From assembly GCA_922989275.2 (NCBI GenBank), contig OV277856.1, positions 101,363,038-101,427,037 on the forward strand: a stretch of DNA of 64,000 bases, in the 5' to 3' direction. The notes under the pieces are model-generated. The model did not search any database, was not told where the DNA came from, and saw nothing but the letters and a program-made list of their open reading frames with translations. Shown here one piece after another: positions 48,863-59,309 of this stretch. The translations under genes were made by a program, and so were the position numbers. Source of the stretch: Gari tellinella (taxonomy: Eukaryota > Mollusca > Bivalvia > Cardiida > Psammobiidae). Each line of letters starts with the position of its first letter. Positions within the stretch are counted from its first letter, which is position 1.

Positions 48863-49090
48863 TTAAACCCATTTACGCCCAGTGGATTCTTCCATGTTTT
48901 ATATATTGGATAAGTCCATTTTTTATCGAGGGGATGCCTTCTCAAAATGTTCATGTTCATGTTTTATATTGAAATTCCTAACAGCAAACAGTGTAGACTC
49001 TGATCAGACGCCGCACAATGAGGCGTCTGATCAGAGTCTACACTGTTTGCCTATGTCCCATATATGGGATCGTGGACACAAATGGGTTAA
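48863..49090 (-). mobile_element. TTAA-3 MITE
   Basis: Complete copy: TTTAAACCCATTTACGCCC to GGACACAAATGGGTTAA, with CCCATATATGGG and the TAGACTCTGATCAGACGCCG hairpin, in the opposite direction to the copy at 22301. Confidence 0.8.
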
Positions 49091-49474
49091 GTTATCATTA
49101 TTTCTACTATTCTCCAACCCCACTGCTTCTGTAAAACTATAAAGTTGTTTTATTCAATACAAGCAATATTGCATATACCCTTATCCTGTTTATCCTTTAC
49201 TCCATGACCGGTTTTAGGAATTTAACAGAGATGACTGTTTAAAGCCTTCAGGCGCACTCTGATTTTCTTTCAGTCTGCTTTAACTCGCAACCGGATGGTG
49301 TACTTGTCAAAATAAAATAAAATACTCAAATAAAAGCAAATTTGTGGCATTATTTGGCTTCTGACATTAAAAAAGTATGATCAGTCCAAAAAAAGTCTCA
49401 AGAATCGTCACCGAATCTTAGTTTTTTTAGATATTTTCCATGGCTTTTCTATAGCGTCAGCTGACGGTATAGTT

Positions 49475-49586
49475 GTTGTTGTTGCTTCTCTACACGGGCT
49501 CAGATATAAACCCGAGCCGAATAAAGTACTGTTGTTGTTGCTTCTCTACACGGGCTCAGGTATAAACCCGAGCCGAATAAAGTACT
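49475..49586 (+). repeat. Two tandem 56-bp units
   Basis: GTTGTTGTTGCTTCTCTACA begins each unit (49475 and 49531). Each holds a small hairpin, CGGGCTC...GAGCCG, around ATATAAAC. The units differ at one base or so, implying a recent duplication. Confidence 0.85.
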
Positions 49587-49636
49587 ATCAACCGCTACCA
49601 GTGAAGTACGTTAATTCGCTACCATATATATAGAGA

Positions 49637-49724
49637 GCGCTGGTAGCCGAGGAGGTAAAGGCGATTCCTCATTTTTCATGTTTGTCTCCGCATGGAGGGT
49701 CACGGGTTCGAATCCCACCAGAGC
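49637..49724 (+). repeat. tRNA-Leu-like sequence, probably a SINE head
   Basis: 88 nt with an acceptor stem GCGCTGG/CCAGAGC (one mismatch), an A box TAGCCGAGGAGG, a long variable-arm-like segment GTCTCCGCATGGAGG and an exact B box GGGTTCGAATCC. The layout is that of a long-variable-arm (Leu/Ser) tRNA. The anticodon stem does not pair and the T stem is only 3 bp, so a working tRNA is unlikely. A pyrimidine run (TTCTTCTTTTCTTTTC) follows. Confidence 0.65.
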
Positions 49725-50561
49725 TTCTTCTTTTCTTTTCTTTTTGAAATGCATTTTTTAACAGAATTTATTATCCTAAACTAAATCTTACCCATTTATA
49801 TAAGCATTTGACATATATTTACAAATTACTATTTTTAATGCTAAATCCGGTTGCGAGCCTCTTTAAGCTATCATCTACTGGAATAAAGAATATATTTCGT
49901 ATGACACATATTCACGACTGTATAAATAGGAACTGTTTTCTTTAATGGGGAAATAAATTCAATGTTTAAAATGCATTTATGTTGAGTAATGGGTTAAGAC
50001 CGTATGTATTGAATTAACCCTTACAACGACAGTCATATATTGTTTTACCTTTTTATCAGACATACTACTACCGGCTTTATCATTGGTGGTATGCACCACT
50101 GTCTGAAAGTTTGATTTAGGTCAACATGACTGAAAATATATCGATATGACTGTTAAACGGTTTGAATCCTGGTCAGACACCATGTGAGGCGGCGTCCTAT
50201 ATGGAACCAAAGTATAACTGAGCCTTACAATGATAAACCCTGATGTATTGCATTTCAAAAGTGTAGATCAAGGCCAGCCGCCATCAAAGACGCGGTTGTT
50301 GGTCTTGATCTACACTGTTTGACACCACATGCCTCTAAAGCATTTTATGTAACTGTATTATATACGTACTTTAGTCGCCTATAGCTGTGAAATGGTTAAC
50401 AAAAGTATTTCAATGCAATTGTTGGGCGAACAAATCATCTATACACGTGTCTGACAGTTTCGGATCTGACCAGACGTCAAGTTCCTTATACGTCTGATAA
50501 GGGTTTAGACTACCAGACGCTAACATTGAAGGTTCTTCAGTCAAGTTGCGTCAAATTAATG

Positions 50562-50815
50562 TTAACCCTTTCCCCAATAGAAGCGACTTTTAGCGTATTT
50601 AATTTATTCTTCCGTTGAAGAAAAGAGTTCCAATTTATACTGTTACAAATAAGAATCATAAGAAATATTTTTATATAGCCTAGCAGATGGTAGTTTAAAG
50701 TAGGCTGAAAGTAAAGCAGAATGTGCCTTAAGGCACATTCTGCTTTACTTTCAACCTACTTTAAAGTGATCACCTATATTTAATGTAATATACGGGTTAT
50801 TGGGTAAAGGGTTAA
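50562..50815 (+). mobile_element. TTAA-1 MITE (254 bp)
   Basis: TTAACCCTTTCCCCAATAG at the left and TTGGGTAAAGGGTTAA at the right; perfect apex hairpin GCAGAATGTGCCTTAAGGCACATTCTGC. It lies just left of the foldback element. Confidence 0.85.
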
Positions 50816-52611
50816 ACAAACAACAGAAGATTACATGTACCTGACATGGCAAAGAAATACTCAAAACAGGGTTAAGGTAAATGCGGATTGTAATCAACCC
50901 AAACGACCTATCTATCAATTTGCGATATACTGTTGAAATCGACCATGAGACTAGTAGTCCAGGACTAGGCCTCTAGACCCGTTTGCAAAATGGTGTTGAG
51001 AGAGTTTCTCACTTGATGTGAGTTAACGAGACCATAGACATCACAAATCACCGAGGTGCTTGTCTGCCACACTGTCACATTTCCCATAATATCCAAATCC
51101 AATATGGCCACCGCCAGCCATTTTGGAAAAGCTAACTTTTTTGTTTTTTTGAGAATAAATAAGTGTAATACCTCTAAATTGATTGTTTTTTGGTGTGGAA
51201 CTCATTTCTGCTGCCCTTTGTGCAATCTGGGGTGTCTTTGATTTGGAAAGGTCAAATTTCACATTAGACAAATCCAATATGGCCGCCGCCAACCATGTTG
51301 GAAAAGCATTTTTCGTTGTTTTTTACGAAAAATCAAATATAATACTTCTAAATTGATTATTTTTTAGAGTATAACTCATTTCTGATGCCCTTTGTGCAAT
51401 ATGGGATGTCTTTGATTTGGAATGATCAAGTTCCACGATAGCAAAATCCAATATGGCCGCCACAAGCCATGTTAAAAAAGCTAACTTTTTTCTTTTTTTG
51501 GAAAATAAACAAATGTAATACCTCTCAATTGATAATTTTTGGGTGTTGAACTCATTTCTGATGCCTTTTTTGCAATCTGAGATGTATTTGATTCGGAAAG
51601 GTCAAGTTTCACAATCGCCAAATCCAATATGGCCGCCGCAAGCCATGTTAAAAAAGCTAATTTTGTTTCTTTTTTGGAGAATAAACCAATGTAAAACCTC
51701 TCAATTGATAATGTTTGGGTGTTGAACCCATTTCTGAGGCCTTTTGTGCAATCTGGGATGTCTTTGATTTGGAAAGATCAAGTTCAAAAATAGCCAAATC
51801 CAATATGGCCGCCGCAAGCCATGTTAAAAAAGTTAATTTTGTTTCTTTTTTGGAGAATAAACCAATGTAATACCTCTCAATTGATAATATTTGGGTGTTG
51901 AACTCATTTTTGAAGCCTTTTCTACTATCTGGGATGTTTTGATTCGGAAAGGTCAAGTTTCACAATAGCCAAATCCAATATGGCCGCCGCAAACCATGTT
52001 GAAAAAGCTAATTTTGTTGTTTTTTGAACAAAAATCAAATGCTATACTTCTAAATTGATTATTTTTTAGAGTAGAACTCATTCTGATGCACTTTGTGCAA
52101 TCTAGGTTGTCTTTGCTTTGGAAAGATCAAGTTCCAAAAGAAGCAAAATCCAATATGGCCGCCGCAACCATGTTGAAAAAGCTATTTGTTTTCTTTTTTG
52201 GAGAATTATCAAATGTAATACCTCTAAATTAATAATATTTTGGTGTGGAACTTATTTCTGAGGCCCTTTGTGCAATCTTGGGTGTTTTTGATTCAGAAAG
52301 GTCAAATTCCACAATAGCAAAATCCAATATGGCAGCCGCAAACCACGATAGAAAAGCTAATTTAAAAAAATAATAATTAAGAAAGATCAAATATACATGT
52401 AATACATGTATATCTTAATTGGTTATTGCTTGTGTTTAACACACCTCTCTGAGGTCCTTTGTTCAATATGAAGAGTCATTGGTTTGAAAAGGTCAAGTTC
52501 AATGTCTTTTTGATACATTAACGACCTTTGGCTTAGCTTGAACAGCAGTAGTCAGTATGTAAACAAGATGTAAGTAAATGGCAACTCTCTAACATTAGAC
52601 AGAGAAAACAC

Positions 52612-52690
52612 GACAGTGAGCGGGACTCAATCCTACGTCCTGAGGTAAGAGGCTTTTATCCTAACCACTAAGACTATCACCGGCCTATGG
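52612..52690 (-). repeat. tRNA-like module in left foldback arm
   Basis: The reverse strand carries an A-box-like TAGTCTTAGTGG and, about 40 nt on, a B-box-like GGATTGAGTCC, similar to the tRNA-Glu layout (TAGTGGTTAGGA then GGTTCGAxTCC). It probably derives from a SINE captured by the foldback element. The stems are too poor for a working tRNA. Confidence 0.55.
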
Positions 52691-52837
52691 ACAGACGGTA
52701 GGGCCGGGGCAGAATATATAACACCTTGTTCCACATGCATAGAAAGATACATCAATAAAGCATCAACAATTGATTAGATACACATGTAGTTCCAAAGTCA
52801 TTTCGTGCCGGGTTTTCACAGGGTGAAGAAACTGAAG

Positions 52838-53164
52838 TGTCCAGTTTTCCATGACAAAATGTGTTGCAAAAAGTACCTCTGCAGCACGGCAAAGACATCA
52901 ACGAGTATCACACGTCTCTGTACACTAATACAATGTGAGCAGACTCTATGGTAAAGGCTTAAGGCACTTTTAGGGCAGCAGAGTACCAATGTACTCCTTA
53001 CCACAAGGATCCGACACGATTGATTTTGAGAGGAATAATCGTCAGAAGGGATAAATAGAGAAAAGGGATACAACTGATTGTCAGTATATTCTCACCCTAT
53101 CTCGACAAAACCGGGCATATCATGAATAAAAATTGATGAACCGACACTTTTGTTGCATGTCTGT
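52838..53164. other. Unique spacer of the foldback element
   Basis: A 327-bp single-copy loop between the arms. It holds an 85-codon open frame on the reverse strand (52816-53073, overlapping the arm), whose product resembles nothing I recognise and is probably accidental. Confidence 0.4.
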
Positions 53165-53317
53165 CTTCAGTTTCTTCACCCTGTGAAAACCCGGCACGAA
53201 ATGACTTTGGAACTACATGTGTATCTAATCAATTGTTGATGCTTTATTGATGTATCTTTCCATGCATGTGGAACAATGTGTTATATATTCTGCCCCGGCC
53301 CTACCGTCTCTCCATGG

Positions 53318-53400
53318 GCCTGTGGTAGTCTTAGTGGTTAGGATAAAAGCCTCTTACCTCAGGACGTAGGATTGAGTCCTGCTCACTGTCGTGTTTTCTC
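53318..53400 (+). repeat. tRNA-like module in right foldback arm
   Basis: Inverted partner of the module at 52612-52690, with the same A-box-like and B-box-like segments (TAGTCTTAGTGGTTAGGA; GGATTGAGTCC). The two copies would place convergent polymerase III promoter remnants on either side of the spacer. Confidence 0.55.
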
Positions 53401-55077
53401 TGTCTAATGTCAGAGAGTTGCCATTTACTTACATCTTGTTTACATACTGACTACTTCAGTTCAAGCTAAGCCAAAGGTCGTTAATGTATCAAAAAGACAT
53501 TGAACTTGACCTTTTCAAACCAATGACTCTCCATTTTGAACAAAGGACCTCAGAGAGGAAATGAGTTAAACACAAGCAATAACCAATTAAGATATACATG
53601 TATTACATGTATATTTGATCTTTCTTAATTATTATTTTTTTAAATTAGCTTTTCCATCGTGGTTTGCGGCTGCCATATTGGATTTTGCTATTGTGGAACT
53701 TGACCTTTCTGAATCAAAAACACCCAAGATTGCACAAAGGGCCTCAGAAATAAGTTCCACATCAAAATATTATTAATTTAGAGATATTACATTTGATAAT
53801 TCTCTAAAAAAGAAAACAAATAGCTTTTTCAACATGGTTGCGGCGGCCATATTGGATTTTGCTTCTTTTGGAACTTGATCTTTCCAAAGCAAAGACACCC
53901 TAGATTGCACAAAGGGCATCAGAAATGAGTTCTACTCTAAAAAATAATCAATTTAGAAGTATAGCATTTGATTTTTGTCCAAAAAACCCAACAAAATTAG
54001 CTTTTTCAACATGGTTTGCGGCGGCCATATTGGATTTGGCTATTGTGAAACTTGACCTTTCCGAATCAAATACATACCAGATTGCACAAAAGGCCTCAGA
54101 AATGGGTTCAACACCCAAACATTATCAATTGAGAGGTATTACAATGGTTTGTTCTCCAAAAAAGAAACAAAATTAGCTTTTTTAACATGGCTTGCGGCGG
54201 CCATATTGGATTTGGTTTTTGTGGAACTTGATCTTTCCAAATCAAAGACATCCCAGATTGCACAAAAGGCATCAGAAATGAGTTCAACATCCAAAAATTA
54301 TCAATTGAGAGGTATTACATTGGTTTATTCTCCAAAAAAGGAAAAAAGTTAGCTTTTTTAACATGGCTTGCGGCGGCCATATTGGATTTTGCTATCGTGG
54401 AACTTGATCTTTCCAAATCAAAAACATCCCAGATTGCACAAAGGGCATCAGAAGTGAATTATACTCTAAAAAATAATCAATTTAGAAGTATTATATTTGA
54501 TTTTTCTTCAAAAAAACAACGAAAAAAGCTTTTCCAACATGGTTGGCGGCGGCCATTTTGGATTTGGCTAATGTGAAATTTGACCTTTCCAAATCAAAGA
54601 CACCCCAGATTGCACAAAGGGCACCAGAAATGAGTTCCACACCAAAAAACAATCAATTTAGAGGTATTACACTTATTTATTCTCCAAAAAACAAAAAAGT
54701 TAGCTTTTTCAAAATGGCTGGCGGCGGCCATATTGGATTTGGATATTGTGGGAAACGTGACAGTGTGGCAGACAAGCACCTCGGTGATTTGTGATGTCTA
54801 TGGTCTCGTTAACTCACATCAAGTGAGAAACTCTCTCAACACCATTTTGCAAACGGGTCTTCAGGTCAGGTACAGGACTATAGACAGAGTTAAAATTCTG
54901 TGTTGAGATGGGCAACCTACATGGTCGTCCTGAATGGATGCGGTAGATATTCACAATCTAAACTCACAGCTTGGTAAACAGACTGCCCAAATTGTCAGAT
55001 ATTCATATTTAAAGTCCTTCATTCAATGTGTCTAAATTCTCAACTTAGAAATACAGACGACACTTTATAGCAGGGGA

Positions 55078-55327
55078 TACAGTGGAGAAAACGTTATTCT
55101 TTCCCAATAAACGCGTTTACGCTAAAACTATTATTTGCAGTGCAAACAGTTTGGAGCCAGATCAGACGCCGGGTAACCCGGCGTCTGATCAGGCTCCAAA
55201 CTGTTTGCCACCAAGATAAACATGAATTATCAGAATTGTCCAAAAGTTGTACTTTTCTACGTTTTAGTGTTTTGCGTTTGCGTACGTTTGCGTTTAAACG
55301 GGAAAGAATAACAGATTCTCCACTGTA
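55078..55327 (-). mobile_element. TA-1 MITE, full length (250 bp)
   Basis: Complete copy located about 220 bp right of the foldback element and 660 bp left of the Naiad-like element. Confidence 0.9.
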
Positions 55328-55431
55328 ACATAATGCGGCATGGCAGTGAAACAATACAGCATTACTTCACGATAGGAGGGGGGGGAATGTTGGTTTTACA
55401 CGTTCGAAATTGAAATTAAGTGTGGAGATGT

Positions 55432-55643
55432 AAAACAGTAAACTTTCTAACTACGACCATAAAATAAAAGCTAGCTGATTTTTTTAAAGATGGGTGACAG
55501 CTTAAAGCAAGGTGACAGTAGAATGCAAAGTTCCTAATGGAACTTTCTGTTTCGATGTCACCTTGCTTTAAGCAGTCACCTGTCTTAAACACCCAAAACT
55601 ATGAGCGCAATACTGTGGTCGTAATAGCGATGTTTGACTGTAC
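55432..55643 (+). mobile_element. TA-2 MITE
   Basis: Ends ACAGTAAACTTTCTAACTAC and GTCGTAATAGCGATGTTTGA; central arms AAAGCAAGGTGACAGTAGAA and the complement ending CACCTTGCTTT. Confidence 0.8.
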
Positions 55644-55867
55644 ATTTAACCTCAAATCAGTCCTGGACTGAGAAGGGTTTCACATATGCCCATTTATCAT
55701 AAAAACTCGCAGATTGGTAGACATAACGGCACTTCAAGTTATTTACACAACCTGAATACGAATAGTTCTAGATTGTATTGTGTTAGCTGAACTTTAGTCT
55801 TACAAGTCTCACCCATGAAGTTATAAGGGCATGACGAAATATATCTTTTACTCATAACAATAATATT

Positions 55868-55972
55868 ATCTACGCCTAGTGTCTACTTAAGTGGACATAG
55901 GCTAACAGTGTAGACCCTGATGAGACGCCGCGTTACGCGGCGTCTCATCAGGTTCTGCACTGTTTGCTGCAT
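55868..55972 (+). mobile_element. TTAA-3 core fragment
   Basis: Hairpin GTAGACCCTGATGAGACGCCG with complement around CGCGTTACGCG. The compensating change GATGAGAC/GTCTCATC occurs on both arms. Immediately upstream of the Naiad-like element. Confidence 0.7.
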
Positions 55973-56038
55973 CATATGAAATATTTGACTGTATGGACAA
56001 ACACTACAGTGTCTTGAGATCTCCCTTGTATATCTAAA

Positions 56039-56450
56039 ATGAAATCTTTAAACAAGTATACCGAGATAATGCAATGTAATACAATTTGAAAAGAACCAGG
56101 TTGTGGTGTCCAGTATGTTGGGCAAACCGGTCGTCCCCTCAAAACTAGGTTTAATGAACATCTTCGTACTTGTAGAAACAAAAAACTGAGGAACTTTTTG
56201 TATCAACATTTTCGGAAATCTGGACATGGATTAGATTTTATTTCAATTCAACCTGTCATATTACGTATGATAAAAATGCTACTAATAGTTTCAAATGTAA
56301 GGCTAGATTTATAACGGAATTAAAATGGATTAAAAATTTACAGACACCCTTTCCTTTAGGCTTGAATGATAATATATACCAATCTGGCAATATTTCAAAA
56401 GAACCTTCTATTGATATTTTTCTATTTATTCTACACGCAACCGTAAATCT
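56039..56450 (+). pseudogene. GIY-YIG endonuclease domain of the Naiad-like element
   Basis: Frame 2 reads CGVQYVGQTGRP from about 56102, the YIG half of a GIY-YIG nuclease, followed by the catalytic-arginine region RFNEH and further histidines (YQHF, GH) expected of the CCHH motif of Penelope-like nucleases. After about 56250 the domain continues in frame 1 (ITYDKN, then ELKWIKNLQTPFPLGLND), so one base has been gained or lost. A TGA at 56087-56089 is in frame directly before KEPGCG, where related nucleases have the first Cys of the CCHH motif. The VIY strand expected before it seems shortened, so this end may also carry a small deletion. The ATG at 56039 is in frame but may not be the true start. 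The domain would nick target DNA for retrotransposition. Confidence 0.75.
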
Positions 56451-56951
56451 AGATCGCATGGTATTCGTATAAATGGAAATATTAAACGTAAATCACGTAA
56501 GTCGGTTTCTATAACAGATTTGCATAATCTGCTGTTACTTTCTGGTAAACATAAAATGCTTTCTCGGCTTTCTTCGTTGTCATTGTCGTCTTTAAGAGAT
56601 ATTGACGACAAGGCTGATGGAATAATTTTACGCACAGATCCTCTGTATTATACTGCGGGTTTAATACAAAGTTATACTCAGCATGTTCTCAGACCTCATA
56701 TTGATTCTTTAAACGATCACAAAAGATATTTCATTAAGGTCCCTTTTATAAATAAAGGTATTGACTTCATAGATTTACAAAGTATTCTCCGAAACAAAAA
56801 TGTGATGAATGCTATTCCAAATTATTTCAAAAATCTTGAACCACATATTATTTGCTATAAGTATAATAAATCTGTAAGAGGGTTAATTTTTAACTACAAT
56901 AAAATTGTTTCTGATCTTAAAATTCTCGAAAGTCACACCAGATACATGTGA
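56424..56951 (+). pseudogene. Basic linker and N-terminal RT-proximal region of the Naiad-like element
   Basis: This frame-0 segment picks up where the GIY-YIG frame stops. It opens with a strongly basic stretch (RNRKSRSHGIRINGNIKRK) that could serve in nucleic-acid binding or nuclear import, continues through SITDLHNLLLLSGKH and KADGIILRTDPLYY, and ends at TGA 56949-56951. That stop arises from a one-base shift, because the next frame continues with the expected CxC region within about 15 bases. The middle has no recognised domain, but its position between EN and CxC matches the family layout. Confidence 0.65.
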
Positions 56952-58836
56952 CTGTACCTCTTCTAAATTTTGTTACGCTCCAGTGGGTCATATAAAAACA
57001 GGCACTTTTGATATCATTAAAGATAAACGCATCAGAGCGCTTTTGAGTACGGGACCTAAATTTAGATTACCTGCCTTAATTGATTTCGATACTTGCCGCA
57101 ATCATATTTCGGAAGCTTTGAATAATTATAGTACCAACTGGTGGCGAAGAGAACATGCTGAAAATGACGCTCTTTCAAAATGGAAAGAATTAATTTTTGA
57201 TATTATCGATACCCGGATTTCGTTCTATGTATCCAATAACCATCTTTTACCACCTAAACCTAAATGTAACATTCGTCACTTAAAGAAGGGCATACAAGAC
57301 TTTCATTCCAAATATGTACTCGTTCCTGCAGACAAAGCATCCAATAATGTGATAATTGTATGACGATTACATTATGTTGATACTTTAAACCAGGAACTTG
57401 TAAATACCAATTCCTACACATCAACCAATTTTACGGAACGTAATGTAGTATCTGATAATCTTGATACATGTGTACAATTAAAAGCTGAAGTCAACATTAC
57501 ATGTCACAAACTTCCTGCAATGTACTGGATACCAAAACTCCACAAAACTCCATATAAGTCTCGTTTTATTGCTAATTCAAGTGCATGTACTACTACTAAG
57601 CTTTCCAAACTTTTGACATCGTCTTTAATTAAAATCAAAGAACATGTTCAAAGGTATTGTGCAAAGACTTACGAAAATTCTGGACTTAATCTGTTTTGGT
57701 CTATCAAAAACTCGAATGAAGTTTTGACGAAGCTTGAAAATAGAAAATACCAAGCTTGCAATATAAGTACTTATGACTTTTCTACACTATATGCTACCTT
57801 ACCTCATAATTTAATAAAAACTAAACTTATACAACTTATTGAAAAGACTTTTGCCAGAGAAAGGAATCTATTTCTGGCGTGTAATACTGATCGTGCATTT
57901 TTTACAAATAACACGGTTAAGCATTACACTATGTGGACTTGCACCGATGTTTGTAAATCACTATCATTTCTTCTAGATAATATTTATGTACGTTTTGGGA
58001 GTACCATATACCGCCAAGTGTTTGGTATCCCTATGGGTACAAACTGTGCGCCTCTTGTCGCAGACCTATTTTTGTACTGTTATGAGAGGGACTTTATGCT
58101 AAGTCTAAAACCTGATACACAGGCAGATATGATTGAAGCCTTTAACGATACATCGCGCTATCTAGATGATATTTTTAATATAGACATCCCATTTTTTGAT
58201 ACGTTGTTTCCTTTTATTTACCCAAAAGAACTACGCCTTAATAAAACAAATGAGTCAAATTTGTCGGCACCATTTTTAGATTTAGATCTTTTAATAAATA
58301 ACGGAATTGTTTCTTCTAAGATTTACGATAAACGAGATGATTTTGATTTTAGTATTGTAAATTATCCTCATCTAGATGGCGATGTTCCCCGTTCTACATC
58401 TTACGGGGTTTATATCTCACAACTTATTCGTTTTGCTAGGGCCTGTACCTCTGTTGAGGACTTCCACATTCGTAATAAAACTATTACTGAAAAGCTTCTT
58501 AAACAGGGGTACAGATTTCATAAACTTCGTAAAACATTTTCTAAATTCTTTTATAGAAATCGTCCTCTTATTAACAAGTATAAATGTAACTTAAAGTCTT
58601 TTCTGCGGCAAGTTATTTCACATCCGGAGTTTTATGGTTATGTTATTTACAAACTTCGTAAGATTCTTGGACATATTCATTTTCAAAACCTGTTTGTGAA
58701 ACGTATTAGATTTTTCCTCAAAAAAGATTATGAGCCAACTATATTGCTGCGCACTTCACGTTTGGTTATCGATCAATCTACAACCATGCTTTCCTCTTTG
58801 GTTGTGCGACGACAGACAGGGCTTAGCACGACATGA
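56935..58836 (+). pseudogene. CxC motif plus reverse transcriptase, with in-frame TGA
   Basis: One frame runs from about 56935 to TGA 58834-58836, interrupted only by TGA at 57361-57363. The CxC motif (TCDCTSSKFC) is encoded at 56947-56955. After the internal TGA the frame continues without a break into YWIPKLHKTPYKSRF (57523 on), the RT motif 1-2 region. Counting from Met 57520: motif A is TYDFSTLYATLP with Asp86, motif B is GIPMGTNCAPL at 169-179, motif C is YLDDI with Asp216 and Asp217, and FLDLDL at 252-257 fits motif E. All three catalytic aspartates are present. The stretch between motif 2 and motif A has room for the insertion-in-fingers domain reported for Naiad RTs. The internal TGA follows NNVIIV, where relatives commonly have Cys, so it may be read as selenocysteine. 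A frame-0 path ends at TAG 58824-58826 and may be the original C-terminus. Confidence 0.85.
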
Positions 58837-58891
58837 TGATGTATCTCAAAAGCCGTCCTTAACCGGGAGAGTTATGTCGGATTTTCGTGCT
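58825..58891 (+). promoter_or_regulatory. Candidate SECIS element in the Naiad-like 3' UTR
   Basis: Manual folding gives helix I, AGCACGA (58825-58831) with TCGTGCT (58885-58891), 7 perfect pairs; a small internal loop CA/TT; the quartet TGAT (58834-58837) opposite GGAT (58879-58882), giving U.U, G.A, A.G and U.G; and helix II, 58838-58847 with 58867-58878, ten pairs with two 1-nt bulges and G-U pairs. The apical part opens with AAAA at 58848-58851, and CCG/CGG (58853-58855, 58864-58866) could form the mini-stem of a form 2 SECIS. AUGA to AA is 11 nt, as in known animal SECIS elements. It sits at the ORF end, where a SECIS serving upstream UGA codons belongs. The fold was done by eye only. 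Confidence 0.6.
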
Positions 58892-59171
58892 TTGTTTGTT
58901 TTTTCCTCCCTCTCTGTCGTACCCTGAACCCATCCATGTCTTGCAGTTACTCGTGACTACAGACTAGTCGCTTGAGTACAATCTGACCGTTGCCACAGTG
59001 GGTTATTTTTAGCACGGGCTTGAATGTTAAATTCTTTCCCGTGTTACTAATAATCTTGTCATAGATTTTTTGTTAGATGTTTTACATGTATTTACTTACT
59101 GTGTTGGCGGTCTTTTTGATTGTAAGGTTTTGGAACAGGGTTTATATTTTATGTACACTGTTTGTCTTTAT

Positions 59172-59309
59172 AGGTGAATATAGGAGATAAGAGTGAGGTT
59201 GGGCGCCCCTAAACCCAGGTTTAACCCCCAGTGGTTGTTATTGGTTAATTAATTTATAATTAATTATTGATTGCTACTGACCGTACCAAGGCGGGCTCCT
59301 ATATTCACT
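59172..59309 (+). repeat. Conserved terminal hairpin in the Naiad-like 3' UTR
   Basis: GTGAATATAGGAG at 59172-59184 is perfectly complementary to CTCCTATATTCAC at 59297-59309, enclosing about 112 nt with an inner AT-rich palindrome around TTAATTAATTTATAATTAA. The same paired ends and loop occur in the truncated copy at 7608-7998. No hammerhead core is recognisable, in line with reports that Naiads lack canonical hammerheads. It may be an RNA structure used in priming or processing. Confidence 0.6.

Larger units (their letters stand above)
49284..49857. mobile_element. 574-bp element with 13-bp TIRs containing a tRNA-like unit
   Basis: CTCGCAACCGGAT (49284-49296) and ATCCGGTTGCGAG (49845-49857) are exact complements. 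The flanks (TGCTTTAA left; CTCTTTAA close to the right end) hint at an imperfect 8-bp duplication as made by hAT elements, though one or two bases intervene. Inside are a duplicated 56-bp unit and a tRNA-Leu-like sequence. Confidence 0.55.
49190..49996 (+). mobile_element. TTAA-1 MITE split by a TIR-bounded insertion
   Basis: Left part TTTACTCCATGACCGG...GCGCACTCTGATTTTCTTTCAGTCTGC; the right part resumes at about 49858 with CTCTTTAAGCTATCATCTAC and ends GAGTAATGGGTTAA at 49996. Confidence 0.65.
50975..54860. mobile_element. 3.9-kb foldback element with tandem-repeat arms
   Basis: Left arm 50975-52837 and right arm 53165-54860 are inverted copies around a 327-bp unique spacer. The outermost bases AGACCCGTTTGCAAAATGG match their complement ending at 54860. 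Each arm carries a tandem array of roughly 175-bp units marked by AATCCAATATGGC: eight in the left arm (near 51098, 51270, 51446, 51620, 51797, 51973, 52147, 52320) and seven in the right (near 53672 to 54727). That accounts for the 167-bp arm length difference. CAGGACTA occurs in direct orientation just outside both ends (50960-50967 and about 54882), a possible target duplication. Open frames in the arms are repeats of the same unit, not genes. No transposase is visible. Confidence 0.85.

Noticed and set aside
49637..49724. Functional tRNA-Leu gene
   Set aside because: The anticodon stem does not pair, the T stem is short, the acceptor stem has a mismatch, and it lies in a mobile insertion.
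53925..54794. Series of open frames rich in LDLSKSKTSQIAQKASEMSS
   Set aside because: They are the roughly 175-bp tandem unit of the foldback arm translated repeatedly; the sequence moves with the repeat and not with coding constraint.
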